The notes under the pieces: model-generated
Told to the model about the DNA's origin: nothing
The model's input: only the letters and a program-made list of their open reading frames with translations
Database searches by the model: none
Translations under genes and position numbers: made by a program
DNA from: Ketobacter sp964016105
GTDB taxonomy: Bacteria; Pseudomonadota; Gammaproteobacteria; Pseudomonadales; Ketobacteraceae
Assembly: GCA_964016105.1 (NCBI GenBank)
Contig: CAXHEX010000021.1
Span: 27,476-91,475, forward strand
Length of the DNA: 64,000 bases
Reading direction: 5' to 3'
In this document: piece after piece, positions 1 to 9,304 of the stretch
How positions within the stretch are numbered: position 1 is the stretch's first letter
Layout: the number at the start of each line of letters is the position of its first letter

Positions 1-1
1 C

Positions 2-640
2 CGTTCCACCCGTTGGTTTTTACGCAACAACCGCTGCGGGGTTAATGTGCAAGAGTCCATTGATCGGTTCCAGGCAGGGGTAGATACGGTAGCCAATAGT
101 TTGCCCTCGGTGTTGAGTGGACCGCGCCGAGAGGTTTGGGAAAAGCGCCACAACCAATATGTGGAAAAGGGCGTACCTTCCACCTTGGCTACGTTTATCG
201 CCGGTGCCGACAGTATGTTGCCGGTGTTGGGGATTATGCAGGCGGCGGAAGTCACCAGCACGCCCATTCAGGAAGTGGCAGAAGTGTATTTCTCTTTGGG
301 GTCTCAGTTGGACCTCTATTGGTTTAACGAAGAAATAAATGCGCTCTCAATTGATAACCATTGGCAGGCTTTGGCTCGGGAAGCCTACCGAGATGATTTA
401 GACTGGCAGCAACGAACCTTGACGGTGGGGGTATTGCAAATGAAATGTGATGCTCGAACTGTCGAGGAGCGGGTGCAAACCTGGGCTACCCATCACACAG
501 AAATGATATCCCGTTGGAAGGCGTTAATAGGTGAGTTCCATTCCATGGAAGTAAAAGAGTTTTCCATGTATGGCGTTGCGTTGCGGGAATTGATGGATTT
601 AGCGCAATCAACTTTACATACTGATGGGCAGTCTTGTTAG
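2..640 (+). CDS. gdhB: NAD-specific glutamate dehydrogenase, C-terminal end (partial)
   Basis: The reading frame is open from base 2, so the true start lies left of the window; the GTG at 47 is internal. The product is the last ~212 residues of the large (about 1,600-residue) NAD-dependent glutamate dehydrogenase, which oxidatively deaminates glutamate to 2-oxoglutarate and ammonia in the cytoplasm. The translated start reads RSTRWFLRNNR, a motif I associate with the C-terminal region of Pseudomonas-type NAD-GDH, followed by the helical tail. Only this helical domain is visible, none of the catalytic core. It is followed after 11 bases by the DUF2835 gene, probably co-transcribed. Confidence rests on likeness to the family tail. 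Confidence 0.82.
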   Translation, partial: RSTRWFLRNNRCGVNVQESIDRFQAGVDTVANSLPSVLSGPRREVWEKRHNQYVEKGVPSTLATFIAGADSMLPVLGIMQAAEVTSTPIQEVAEVYFSLGSQLDLYWFNEEINALSIDNHWQALAREAYRDDLDWQQRTLTVGVLQMKCDARTVEERVQTWATHHTEMISRWKALIGEFHSMEVKEFSMYGVALRELMDLAQSTLHTDGQSC

Positions 641-651
641 GGAGTTGATGC

Positions 652-870
652 TTGCAACTCATTGTGGATTTGAAGATCTCCCGAGATGAGTACCTACGCT
701 GGTACCGTGGCACTGCTCGCTCGGTTATTGCCAAATCAAGAGATGGGCGCAAGGTCAGCTTCCCAGCGGATGCGTTGCAGGGGTTTGTTAGCCACAGTGG
801 GGTTAACGGTACATTTGCCATACATTTTGACCACAACAACAAGCTTCAGAAAGTGGAAAGGCTACAATAG
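652..870 (+). CDS. DUF2835 family small protein
   Basis: A 72-residue protein of the DUF2835 family, which has no established function. The pattern is typical: a beta-strand start, then YRGTARSVIAKSRDGRKVSF, FPAD and a closing FAIHFD segment. The start is a TTG at 652, supported by an AGGGAG Shine-Dalgarno at about 638-643; the ATG at 646 is out of frame. It follows the glutamate dehydrogenase end closely and precedes pyrD. Length is normal for the family. Confidence 0.8.
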   Translation: MQLIVDLKISRDEYLRWYRGTARSVIAKSRDGRKVSFPADALQGFVSHSGVNGTFAIHFDHNNKLQKVERLQ

Positions 871-875
871 AATTC

Positions 876-884
876 TGGTATAAT
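876..884 (+). promoter_or_regulatory. Extended -10 promoter candidate for pyrD
   Basis: TGGTATAAT is a perfect -10 hexamer with the TGn extension, 35 bases before the pyrD ATG. I see no good -35 hexamer 17 bases upstream, which an extended -10 can tolerate. It overlaps the first bases after the DUF2835 stop codon. Confidence 0.5.
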
Positions 885-918
885 TCCGCGCTAAATCTGA
901 TGCGAGAACCAAATACCC

Positions 919-1935
919 ATGTCCTATGCTTTGGCCCGAAGGCTGCTTTTCCTGTTTTCAGCGGAAACTTCCCATAACCTAGCGTTGTCCGCTTTGGCTG
1001 TGGCCCACAAACTTGGCTTCACCTCGTTTTTGCAGCAACCTAAAATGGAAACCAAAGTATTGGGAATGACGTTTCCCAATCCGGTGGGCTTGGCGGCTGG
1101 ATTGGATAAAAACGGTGACTACATAGACCCATTGGCCAGCTTGGGTTTTGGCTTTATCGAAATCGGTACCGTAACGCCCCGGCCTCAACCGGGTAATCCC
1201 AAACCGCGATTGTTTCGCCTCCCGGAAAAACGCGCCATCATTAATCGTATGGGGTTCAATAACAAAGGTGTTGATCATTTAGTGGAGCAGGTGCGTCGGT
1301 CCAGTTACGACGGTGTTCTGGGTATCAACATAGGTAAAAACTTTGATACGCCTGTGGAACAGGCGTTGAGTGATTATTTAATTTGTCTGGAAAAAGTATA
1401 TGACCTGGCAAGTTACGTCACTATTAATATTTCGTCACCCAATACTCAAGGTTTGCGGTCACTGCAATACGGGGAAAGCCTGGATGAATTGCTGGCGGGT
1501 TTAAAAAACTCCCAACAACAATTGGCAAAGCAGCACAACAAATACGTGCCGCTGCTGGTAAAAATCGCGCCCGACCTCGAAGCTGAAGAAGTTCAACAAA
1601 TTGCTCAGCAATTTCTAAAGCATAAGGTTGATGGCATTATTGCCACCAATACCACACTTTCCCGCCAAGGTGTTGAAGGCTTGCGTTATGGTAATGAGCA
1701 GGGCGGCTTGAGTGGAAGCCCGGTATTTCATAAATCCACAGAAGTGCTGGAACAATTAACCAATGAATTGCAAGGGCGAATACCGCTTGTGGGTGTGGGT
1801 GGAATTACCCAGGGCAAAGGTGCAAGAGCTAAACAGGATATGGGTGCTAAATTAGTGCAAATTTATTCGGGTTTTATTTACAGTGGGCCGAAATTAATTC
1901 GAGATTGTGTGGCGGCCATGACGGTGGGTAAATAA
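919..1935 (+). CDS. pyrD: Dihydroorotate dehydrogenase (quinone), class 2
   Basis: Oxidises dihydroorotate to orotate in pyrimidine synthesis and passes electrons through FMN to the quinone pool, bound peripherally to the inner membrane. The 338-residue length fits the class 2 enzyme. The N-terminal ~45 residues form the membrane-associating helical part (YALARRLLFLFSAE). GLAAGLDKNGDY follows near residue 60, NRMGFNN near 112, the active-site loop NISSPNTQGLR near 172, and the FMN-phosphate segment GVGGI near 296. It starts at an ATG behind an extended -10 promoter and ends at a clear terminator. rmf and rlmL follow, the same order as I recall in Pseudomonas. Confidence 0.96.
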   Translation: MSYALARRLLFLFSAETSHNLALSALAVAHKLGFTSFLQQPKMETKVLGMTFPNPVGLAAGLDKNGDYIDPLASLGFGFIEIGTVTPRPQPGNPKPRLFRLPEKRAIINRMGFNNKGVDHLVEQVRRSSYDGVLGINIGKNFDTPVEQALSDYLICLEKVYDLASYVTINISSPNTQGLRSLQYGESLDELLAGLKNSQQQLAKQHNKYVPLLVKIAPDLEAEEVQQIAQQFLKHKVDGIIATNTTLSRQGVEGLRYGNEQGGLSGSPVFHKSTEVLEQLTNELQGRIPLVGVGGITQGKGARAKQDMGAKLVQIYSGFIYSGPKLIRDCVAAMTVGK

Positions 1936-1936
1936 G

Positions 1937-1963
1937 AAAGGGCCCCATAAATGAGGCCCTTTT
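1937..1963 (+). terminator. Rho-independent terminator after pyrD
   Basis: AAAGGGCC at 1937-1944 pairs with GGCCCTTT at 1955-1962, closing a short loop and ending in a T run. It starts two bases after the pyrD stop codon. A second 7-bp stem (AGAGTGC at 1981-1987 with GCACTCT at 1993-1999) lies just downstream. Confidence 0.8.
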
Positions 1964-2109
1964 GGCAGGGGTCAGCTGCCAGAGTGCGGGAGGCACTCTA
2001 TTAAAGAATTTTGTTGCTCGAATTGTATGATGCTATTTAATTTACAAAAGGTTTCAACCCAGAGGGTTGCATGATTGTCTACTAAGCACGAGCAATGTTC
2101 TTGAGTAGA

Positions 2110-2316
2110 CTAGAGGTTTGCGATTTTATGAATACCGGATACGCCGGTATAGCCGGACCAGTGATCAGTCCTTCCCTCGCGCCAGCCGCTGAGCCAGACT
2201 TGCCGAGATGTTCGTTCTTCTGTGTAGGGGCAGGAATCTTTTGATCGTCCGCTTACTCCTGCTTGATAGCCACGTGTGAAGGCTCTGCTGGATTTGTCGC
2301 GCTTTTGTCTCTTCAT
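2110..2316 (-). CDS. rmf: Ribosome modulation factor
   Basis: A basic 68-residue protein that in stationary phase binds the 30S subunit and helps convert 70S ribosomes to hibernating 100S dimers. The family core is clear: MKRQKRD at the start, RGYQAGVSGRS, CPY near residue 30 and WLSGWREGR near 42. An upstream in-frame start at 2361 exists, but the ATG at 2314-2316 matches family starts and has a GAGG sequence ten bases upstream. The gene lies opposite to and between pyrD and rlmL, as I recall in Pseudomonas. A stem CAACC/GGTTG at 2055-2069 may end its transcript. Expression is normally growth-phase dependent; nothing visible here proves that. Confidence 0.92.
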   Translation of the reverse strand: MKRQKRDKSSRAFTRGYQAGVSGRSKDSCPYTEERTSRQVWLSGWREGRTDHWSGYTGVSGIHKIANL

Positions 2317-2551
2317 AAATAATCGACCTCGTTTTCCTTGTTTTGATGGGGTTATTTGCAATTGAAGATTATATTTACTTGGCTCCTTTGTGGTGACGAG
2401 TACTTACATTAGTACCGAACTTCTGTGCTAATGTCGACAAAAAAATTGTAATAAAAACGACGCACAGTTATAGAGCTGAGTAATAGATAAATTGGCTACG
2501 ATTTATCATTGTGAAAAAATTCAACATTTTATTTATGGTATTTGAAGCATT

Positions 2552-4702
2552 ATGGCGTTAATTGATTGGCAAAACGCGACATTAATAATTACCTGTGGTG
2601 GTGGTATTGAAGCCTTTTTATCTAAGGAAATTCAGGCGATTACCGGGCAGAGCTGTGAACTTATACAGGGAGGTGTTGAGTGCAGTGGCTCGCAGCTGGA
2701 TATCTACAAAATTTGCATGTGGTCCAGGGTAGGCTCTCGGGTTTTATTGCCAATAGCAAAATTCCCGTACAAAAATGAGCAGGATTTTTATGATCGATTG
2801 CGGCAAATCCATTGGCAACAACATTTTGGCGCTGAGCAAACCATAGCCGTATCCATGTCGTTGGATGCTGCTGTGAATGTGAACACCCAGTTTTTGACCT
2901 ATCGCTGTAAGGATGCCATCGTTGACTACTTCAGCCAATTCCAAGGTAAACGCCCAAATGTGGACCTGCGTGATCCAGATATGCGCATACACGCACATAT
3001 TGGTAAACATGAGGTGGTGGTATCGTTGGATTTATCGGGAGAACCCTTACACAAACGGGGTTATCGTGTAGCCCAGAACGACGCCCCCATGAAGGAGACA
3101 TTGGCGGCCGCCTTGTTGATGAGTGGAGGTTGGCCTGGCGATACGCCCCAGCTAATAGACCCCATGTGTGGAACCGGAACTTTGTTGATAGAAGGGGCTA
3201 TGATGTTGGCGGATATGGCCCCGGGTTTAATACGTCGTCGGTTTGGGTTTGAACACTGGAGTTTGCATGATGAAGATTTATGGCAAGAGGTGGTTGAGTC
3301 TGCCATTGCTCGGGATCAGTCTGAAGCCATGGAGTTTTCCATAAAAGGTTATGACTCAGATAACGATTCTATACAGGCGGCCTTAAAAAATATTCGGGCT
3401 GCGGGGCTGGAAGGTTGCATTCATGTGGAGCGACGCGAATTGTCTAAATTTCGGTTAACCGCCAACGCGTCTGAAAAAGGTGGGTTAGTGGTATGCAACC
3501 CACCCTATGGTGAGCGCCTGGATAAAGACTCCCAGCTTATTTATCTCTATCGCGCTCTGGCCCGGTTCATTCAAAGCCATTGTATGGGTTGGCATGCGGC
3601 CATTATAACCAACCAGGTTGAATTCGCCGATGCCTTGCAGCTGGATGAACCTGTAACACAGAAAGTCTTTAACGGACCAATACGATGTGTGTTGAGGGCT
3701 GGAAAAGTGGTGCCCAGACCCCCGCAGTTCCAACCTCAACAACTTATGCTGAGCGATGTGGCTGCAACGGATTTGGCGGCACCCGATTTAGGCAATCGTT
3801 TGCGAAAAAATATCAAAGCGCTGTCCAAGTGGGTGAACCGGGATCAGATAAACGCCTACCGAATTTATAATGCAGACATTCCGGAGTACAACATGGCCAT
3901 TGATTGGTATAATGGCCATCTTCATGTTCAAGAGTATGCCCCACCAAAATCCGTTGATCCAGCAAAAGCGGAACAGCGATTAACTGATGGATTACACACT
4001 TTAGACAAGTTGTTTGAATTACCCCAGTGGAAAATCCACGTAAAGAGCAGACAAAAACAGAAAGGTAAGCAGCAGTACCAAAAGCTGGGTGAAGTAAAAC
4101 GAACTTTTTTAATTGAAGAGCAGGATGCACTGTTGTTAGTGAATCTGGATGATTATTTGGATAGTGGTGTGTTTTTAGATCATCGACCCATTCGTTGTCG
4201 TATCCAACAACTGGCTCAAGGTAAGCGCTTTTTGAATTTATTCTGCTATACCGGTGCCGCCACTGTACATGCCGCTCTAGGGGGCGCAAAGCGTACCGTG
4301 TCAGTGGATATGTCTGCCACTTATCTGAATTGGGCGCGCAACAACCTGTATATTAATGGCGCAGCGGAGGCCACCAACCAATTGGTTCGTGGCGACTGTA
4401 TGCAATGGCTTAGAACCACTCATGAGCAGTTTGACTTGATTTTTGTGGATCCTCCCACCTTCTCTAATTCCAAGCGCATGAAGGGGTACTTTGATGTGCA
4501 GGCTGCCCACGCAGAGTTGATTGATTTATGTATGAAACGCCTGGAGCCAGACGGCTTGTTGATTTTTTCCAATAACTTTAGCCGCTTTAAGCTCGACCCT
4601 GAACTCAGTGAACGTTACCAGGTGAAAGATATTACTCGGTCTACCCTGCCGCCGGATTTTGCTCGAGGTAAGCAGGCCCATAGTTGTTGGGAGATTCGTT
4701 AA
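2552..4702 (+). CDS. rlmL: Bifunctional 23S rRNA methyltransferase RlmL/RlmK (G2445 N2, G2069 N7)
   Basis: Methylates two guanines of 23S rRNA during 50S assembly. The 716 residues match the fused enzyme (about 700 in E. coli). An N-terminal THUMP RNA-binding region (about residues 45-155) is followed by the first Rossmann methyltransferase with DPMCGTGTLLIEGA near 205 and the catalytic NPPYGERL near 317. The second methyltransferase has NLFCYTGAATVHAA near 560 and FVDPPTFSNSKRM near 630. The start is ATG at 2552. The 3' end overlaps the convergent gene at 4699 by four bases, so each stop codon sits inside the other's end. Confidence 0.96.
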   Translation: MALIDWQNATLIITCGGGIEAFLSKEIQAITGQSCELIQGGVECSGSQLDIYKICMWSRVGSRVLLPIAKFPYKNEQDFYDRLRQIHWQQHFGAEQTIAVSMSLDAAVNVNTQFLTYRCKDAIVDYFSQFQGKRPNVDLRDPDMRIHAHIGKHEVVVSLDLSGEPLHKRGYRVAQNDAPMKETLAAALLMSGGWPGDTPQLIDPMCGTGTLLIEGAMMLADMAPGLIRRRFGFEHWSLHDEDLWQEVVESAIARDQSEAMEFSIKGYDSDNDSIQAALKNIRAAGLEGCIHVERRELSKFRLTANASEKGGLVVCNPPYGERLDKDSQLIYLYRALARFIQSHCMGWHAAIITNQVEFADALQLDEPVTQKVFNGPIRCVLRAGKVVPRPPQFQPQQLMLSDVAATDLAAPDLGNRLRKNIKALSKWVNRDQINAYRIYNADIPEYNMAIDWYNGHLHVQEYAPPKSVDPAKAEQRLTDGLHTLDKLFELPQWKIHVKSRQKQKGKQQYQKLGEVKRTFLIEEQDALLLVNLDDYLDSGVFLDHRPIRCRIQQLAQGKRFLNLFCYTGAATVHAALGGAKRTVSVDMSATYLNWARNNLYINGAAEATNQLVRGDCMQWLRTTHEQFDLIFVDPPTFSNSKRMKGYFDVQAAHAELIDLCMKRLEPDGLLIFSNNFSRFKLDPELSERYQVKDITRSTLPPDFARGKQAHSCWEIR

Positions 4703-5427
4703 TCTGTGCCGGTGGAATCCAGACTGTTGGTTTGTTCTTTTTCCATTTCAGCTGCGTGGTAGGATTCGTGAATTAGGAATACCACCTCTCGAATTTCTTC
4801 GCTATTGGAGTAGTTTTCGCACAGAGCCAACAGTGCCTTGTGTAGTTTCTGCTCCAGCTCTATTTTGTTGCCCCCATGATCTTCGGATTTTAAGAATAGG
4901 TTTTCCAGTGGCGACAAGGCCTCCACCTGTTTAAACAGAGATTCTGCTTCCTGGGCCAGGGTATCAACCTCATTTTGTTTTGCCTTCATCTCCACATTGT
5001 GGGATTCGTTCAGGGTCTTGGTGGCATTATTCACTCTATCCTTGATTAGGCTTGTTATTTGGTTGGCTAGGTCTAGGTAAGGGGAAATTTGTTTGTCCCA
5101 GGTTTCAGGTTGGTCCGGCACATGATTTTCGGCCATTTCCAGCTCTACCTGGAGCATCCGGTGGCGCAGTGCAATGGCCATATCTTCGGCGGGCAAATCC
5201 GGTTTCAGTGTCACCGTATCCTGCTGACAATGGGACGCAGTGTTATGCATTTCCTGTTCAAGGTAGCTGGTCAGGTTGTCGCCACTGATATCACCCTTTA
5301 TGTGTAGTAGTATTTGCTTAAGCTGAGAGATGGTTTTTTTCTGCCGCAAAAGTATCAAAGTCAGCATGACCGTGGCGATGAAAAACACCATTATAAACTG
5401 GAGTGCAATAAGTAGTTCTGTAGTCAT
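4699..5427 (-). CDS. Membrane-anchored coiled-coil protein of unknown function
   Basis: I do not recognise this 242-residue protein. Residues 3-27 form one hydrophobic helix (LLIALQFIMVFFIATVMLTL) followed by a basic RQKK, so an inner-membrane anchor with the rest in the cytoplasm is likely. The remainder is acidic, rich in Glu, Gln and Leu, with heptad-like stretches around 140-200 suggesting a coiled coil. There are no Cys/His clusters or nucleotide motifs. It converges on rlmL with a 4-bp overlap and lies divergent from the DUF5610 gene. Confidence 0.65.
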   Translation of the reverse strand: MTTELLIALQFIMVFFIATVMLTLILLRQKKTISQLKQILLHIKGDISGDNLTSYLEQEMHNTASHCQQDTVTLKPDLPAEDMAIALRHRMLQVELEMAENHVPDQPETWDKQISPYLDLANQITSLIKDRVNNATKTLNESHNVEMKAKQNEVDTLAQEAESLFKQVEALSPLENLFLKSEDHGGNKIELEQKLHKALLALCENYSNSEEIREVVFLIHESYHAAEMEKEQTNSLDSTGTD

Positions 5428-5624
5428 AGTCAGTATCGATCGCTGCCGATGTCCACTAATTATGGTTGATTTTGTGGAACTTGCACGCCGCTGGATTAGC
5501 CAGTGGGGCTGCTATATGCAGCAAGAATCTGGTTTCATTTTTACTAAAGTTTTGACTTCATTTGCCGATACCCTGTGGGAGCAGTCCCATTAAGCGCCCC
5601 GCAAGCCAGCAAGGAGCACTTGCA

Positions 5625-6755
5625 ATGTTGTCATTTAACCCCATGAATTACCAAGACTTTTATGGTCGGGATAAGTCTGAAATAAAGTCTGCCGATCACT
5701 TTGGCCAGAAGCAGACCGCTACCCTAAATAACCCTCAGCAACAACATAGCGTTGATGTTCAGTATTCTCTCTCGATTGCCTATGAAAGACTTCAGGGCCA
5801 GGTCTCAGGGCGCATGCAACCAGATGCTGTGTCTAAGTCGAGCCAGGTTTCCCCATCCAATTCAGATTTCACACCACAATCCGTTGCTGACAGAATCATG
5901 GGCTTTATTGGTGATCGTTTGCAGCAGGAGCGGGATAACGGGGCTTCAGAAGGGCGTTTACAGCAGCTTTATCAGCAGGCTTTAAAAGGTGTGGAGCAGG
6001 GTTTACGGGAGGCCAAAGGGGTTTTACAGAGCCAGGATCTGTTGCAAGGTGAGAATAAACAAAATTTTTATGACACGGTTAACCTGGTGGCTAATGGTCT
6101 GGAGCAGCTAGGGGAATCTTTGTTTGATAAAGAGATGGCCATGGATTCCATTGATAAGGGGTCTCAAACATCGTTGTCGAGGCAACGCTCATTCGAAATG
6201 GAAGTAATCACTCAGGATGGTGATCGGGTTACTTTGCAGGTGCAGGCGGGGCAGCAGTTATCGGCTGGCTCAGATATGCAGTTCACCCATTTTGAAAATC
6301 TGTCGTTTTCAGTAGAGGGAGAGCTTGATGAGGAAGAGCGGGCGGCCCTGACGGATCTATTGAAGCAGGTTAACATTGTGGCGGGGGAATTTTATGAAGG
6401 TGATGTGGAGCTGGCCTTTGATCAGGCGCTGACGGTGGGTATGAATACGGATCAACTGGCCGCATTTGCAGTGAATATGCACAAAGCCCACACCGTCACA
6501 GCAAATCAAGCCTACACCTCTGTTGACAATATGGTGGGTCCCACTGTGCAGAATCCCATGGCAGACATCATGGAACGTCTGGCAGGTTTTGCCGACAGCC
6601 TTCGGCATGCTCGTGACCAGATAGAATCGGCACAGCAATCAGTTTTTAATGGCCGGGACTTTTTGGATCAGGCCGTAGCGGAATTATACCCACAGACACC
6701 AGGTGGTTTGGCAAACAGCAAACCCTTTGAGGAGTTCGTTGGCGCGCTTGCATAG
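5625..6755 (+). CDS. DUF5610 domain-containing protein
   Basis: A 376-residue soluble protein without signal peptide. The middle (about residues 60-175) resembles the DUF5610 domain, with SVADRIMGFIGDRLQQER and a long helical segment; the C-terminal half is acidic with a helical end. The ATG at 5625 is preferred over the upstream 5562 start because AAGGAG lies at 5611-5616. The function of the family is unknown; some members occur near motility and chemotaxis genes, and cheV is nearby here, which is only circumstantial. The glutaredoxin-like gene follows after about 90 bases. Confidence 0.65.
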   Translation: MLSFNPMNYQDFYGRDKSEIKSADHFGQKQTATLNNPQQQHSVDVQYSLSIAYERLQGQVSGRMQPDAVSKSSQVSPSNSDFTPQSVADRIMGFIGDRLQQERDNGASEGRLQQLYQQALKGVEQGLREAKGVLQSQDLLQGENKQNFYDTVNLVANGLEQLGESLFDKEMAMDSIDKGSQTSLSRQRSFEMEVITQDGDRVTLQVQAGQQLSAGSDMQFTHFENLSFSVEGELDEEERAALTDLLKQVNIVAGEFYEGDVELAFDQALTVGMNTDQLAAFAVNMHKAHTVTANQAYTSVDNMVGPTVQNPMADIMERLAGFADSLRHARDQIESAQQSVFNGRDFLDQAVAELYPQTPGGLANSKPFEEFVGALA

Positions 6756-6847
6756 GAATCCTTAATCTTGCACCGGAACCCTTAATACTGGAGTTAATAA
6801 TTTCCATGGGGTAAGGTGAGCGGCTAATGTGCTGTACGGGTTAAAGT

Positions 6848-7087
6848 GTGAAAGAGTCTGTGATTTTCTACACCACGGCTGGCTGCCACCTGTGTGATCT
6901 AGCCAGGGCCGTTTATGAAGGAACGTTGAACCCGGACTATTTCAACGTTGAAACCATTGATATTGCGGATAGTGATCAGCTAATTGAACAATATGGCACC
7001 CGTATACCGGTTATTAAGCGGATGTCTGACGGTGCAGAGTTAAACTGGCCCTTTGACGCGCATAAACTGATGGATTTTCTTTCGTAA
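6848..7087 (+). CDS. Glutaredoxin-like thiol protein (DUF836 type)
   Basis: A 79-residue thioredoxin-fold protein with the redox pair Cys13-His-Leu-Cys16 (TTAGCHLCDLA) at the end of the first strand and the cis-proline segment GTRIPVIK near residue 57. Members are thought to act as small cytoplasmic thiol-disulphide oxidoreductases, but substrates are unknown. The start is a GTG at 6848; I see no better ATG. It converges on tatD, ten bases away. Confidence 0.8.
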   Translation: MKESVIFYTTAGCHLCDLARAVYEGTLNPDYFNVETIDIADSDQLIEQYGTRIPVIKRMSDGAELNWPFDAHKLMDFLS

Positions 7088-7097
7088 TCACGCTCTG

Positions 7098-7889
7098 CTA
7101 ACCCAAACAAAAAAGAATTTCACTATTCTGTCGTGTTTGTTCAATCAGCTCTTGTGTGGATATGGACAAAAGTTCTGCCACCTGCTCACAAATGTGGGGG
7201 AGATGGGCGGGCTCATTGCGTCGAGACTTGGGTTTGGGTTTTAAGTTGCGCGGTAGCAGATAGGGGGCATCGGTCTCCAGCAGTAGTCGGTCCAATGGGA
7301 TTTTAGGTGCCAACTTCTGTAGTTCTTGCCCTCTGCGCTCATCACAGATCCAGCCGGTAATACCGATGTACAAACCCAACTCCAGATAGGCCATTAGTTC
7401 CCGTTCATTGCCGGTAAAGCAATGGGCAACGCCGCCTTTAAGTTCATTGTTGTACTTTTTAAGTAGCTTAACCTGCTGTTCGTGGGCTTCTCTCTCGTGG
7501 AGAAAAACTGGCATTTGTAACTCCACTGCAAGCTTCAGCTGTTCTTCAAATGCAAACAACTGTTGTTCTGGGGTGGAAAAATTGCGGTTAAAATCAAGCC
7601 CCGTTTCCCCAATGGCAACCGCATTGGCGTGTATTGCCAATTGCTTCAGCTTATCTGTGTAGTGCTGTTGCCATTGCTTGGAATAGTGGGGGTGTATTCC
7701 CACTGTAAAATAGCAATTATTGGGGTGTTGTTCGCAAATATTGATCGCCTGGCTTAACTCTTCCAATTGGGTGCCGGTAACGATAAATCGGTCCACGCCA
7801 TTTTCCACCGCTCGATTAATTACCGTACTCAGGTCTTTAGCAAAGGCTTTGTCCGTAAAATTGACCCCAATATCTATCAAGCCGCCCAT
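7098..7889 (-). CDS. tatD: TatD family metal-dependent DNase
   Basis: A 263-residue TIM-barrel metallohydrolase close to E. coli TatD, a 3'-5' exonuclease linked to DNA repair. Shared landmarks are DIGVNF at the start, FTVGIHPH near residue 81, AIGETGLDFNRNFSTPE near 112, the HCFTG strand near 156, GITGWICDERRG near 175, and LLLETDAPYLLPR near 203. The metal ligands (His, Glu, Asp) expected in those segments are present. It lies 31 bases downstream of the EAL/HDOD gene in the same direction and may share its transcript. Confidence 0.92.
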   Translation of the reverse strand: MGGLIDIGVNFTDKAFAKDLSTVINRAVENGVDRFIVTGTQLEELSQAINICEQHPNNCYFTVGIHPHYSKQWQQHYTDKLKQLAIHANAVAIGETGLDFNRNFSTPEQQLFAFEEQLKLAVELQMPVFLHEREAHEQQVKLLKKYNNELKGGVAHCFTGNERELMAYLELGLYIGITGWICDERRGQELQKLAPKIPLDRLLLETDAPYLLPRNLKPKPKSRRNEPAHLPHICEQVAELLSISTQELIEQTRQNSEILFCLG

Positions 7890-7920
7890 TGTTCTCTACA
7901 CCCATTGTGTTATCTGGCTA

Positions 7921-9138
7921 TTAGTCAAACAATGATTTCATAATGTCGGCAGCCCAAACAAGGCCATCTAAATAATTTTTTTCGAATTCGTGGTGATCAA
8001 TACCCAGAGAGTGCAGGTAGTCCCAGTCTATGTCACTCCATTGACCACGTTCGTGATGAATCAAAGACTGAAGAACCTTACCAAGATCGCCCTCATTGTG
8101 CAGTAATGCCTGGTTTATGTGATCGTCGAAAGGCAGTGAATTTAACAGTTTTTCTTTGGGTTGGTCGAAAAACGCATCGATCAAAGAGAACATCCCCACG
8201 GTAAAAAAGCATTCAGAGTTTTCCAGGTGGGCGCTTCTCGCCATCATCTCCATGGTTTTTGCCCGGTGTAAAGATAAGCATACCAGCTCGTTGGGCTTGT
8301 CGGTCATCTGTGACAGTGCAATTACACATGACCAACGTCGGATGGACTCCATACCGATGATCACCAGGGCGCGCTTGATGCTGTCCACTTTTGTCATGCT
8401 GGCGTATTGTGGTGTATTGCAAATCCGTAAAATTTTGGTACTGAGGCTGATATCATTGGCAACGATTTTTTCCAAATCTCCAGCGGTGGTTTCTGGATTC
8501 TGTAGCTCCGCTAACAGACGCATGACGACTACTTTGCTGCTGGGTAGAACGTCGCCATGAATATCCTGTGGTTTGCTTAGAAAGAAACCCTGAAACAACT
8601 CAAAACCCAGGGATTTGCAATGTTCAAAAACTCCATGGTCTTCAATCTTTTCTGCCAACAGTTTTACGTTGTAGGGTTTTAGTTGTTCTACCAGGGCTTC
8701 CAGTTTTTCACCTTGATGTTGCAGCACATCCACTTTGATAATCGAAGCCAGCTTCACTAGAGGTTCGAATTTCTTGTCATAGATAAAGTCGTCCAGTGCT
8801 ATGGTAAATCCTGCCTCCGCCATCTTCTCCACGCCCGCTATGACTTCCGGATCGGGATCTACATCTTCCAGAACTTCAATGGTAACGTGTCTGGCATTAA
8901 ATGGAGGAGGCGAAAGCAACCAGTTCCGAGTGAAATTAATATAGGCAGATTTGTTATCGGATACTCGCTCAATGCCTATTTCCGCAAACGCGTTCATCAC
9001 CAGCTGAGATGTTGCTAGATCGCCATCCCAGTCCTTAATGGTGGCTGGGGTTGGACGAAATAGAAGCTCGTAACCCTGCACCGATAGATCTCGATCGTAT
9101 ATGGGTTGGCGTGCTAATAGGATCTTGAGTTCTTGCAT
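7921..9138 (-). CDS. EAL- and HDOD-domain signalling protein (YuxH type)
   Basis: A 405-residue cytoplasmic protein with an N-terminal EAL-like domain (about residues 5-195) and a C-terminal HDOD domain (about 200-390). The EAL signature reads YELLFRP near residue 24, IALDDFIYD replaces the usual DDFG, and AEKIE stands near 160. Some catalytic carboxylates remain, so cyclic-di-GMP binding or hydrolysis cannot be judged by eye. HDOD domains occur in signalling and stress regulators. The gene is divergent from cheV, which fits a role in chemotaxis or motility signalling. Confidence 0.85.
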   Translation of the reverse strand: MQELKILLARQPIYDRDLSVQGYELLFRPTPATIKDWDGDLATSQLVMNAFAEIGIERVSDNKSAYINFTRNWLLSPPPFNARHVTIEVLEDVDPDPEVIAGVEKMAEAGFTIALDDFIYDKKFEPLVKLASIIKVDVLQHQGEKLEALVEQLKPYNVKLLAEKIEDHGVFEHCKSLGFELFQGFFLSKPQDIHGDVLPSSKVVVMRLLAELQNPETTAGDLEKIVANDISLSTKILRICNTPQYASMTKVDSIKRALVIIGMESIRRWSCVIALSQMTDKPNELVCLSLHRAKTMEMMARSAHLENSECFFTVGMFSLIDAFFDQPKEKLLNSLPFDDHINQALLHNEGDLGKVLQSLIHHERGQWSDIDWDYLHSLGIDHHEFEKNYLDGLVWAADIMKSLFD

Positions 9139-9304
9139 CGAGTGCTTCCGTACAGATGTGAATGGGGCTTAAGTGCTAAGTTTAGACCAGTAATCTATTT
9201 CCGAGGATGGTTTAAAATGGTTTTAGAAGAATTGGTAATAAGAGTGGGGTCTGTCTGTGGTCTACAATAAGTAAATTGATATTCCAACTGTCTATGGAAA
9301 GGTT

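Noticed and set aside
486..842. Minus-strand ORF of 118 residues across the glutamate dehydrogenase end and the DUF2835 gene
   Set aside because: Overlaps two recognised genes; no ribosome site.
3813..4289. ORF of 158 residues antisense to rlmL
   Set aside because: It lies inside a strongly conserved methyltransferase gene and resembles nothing known; it is a shadow frame.
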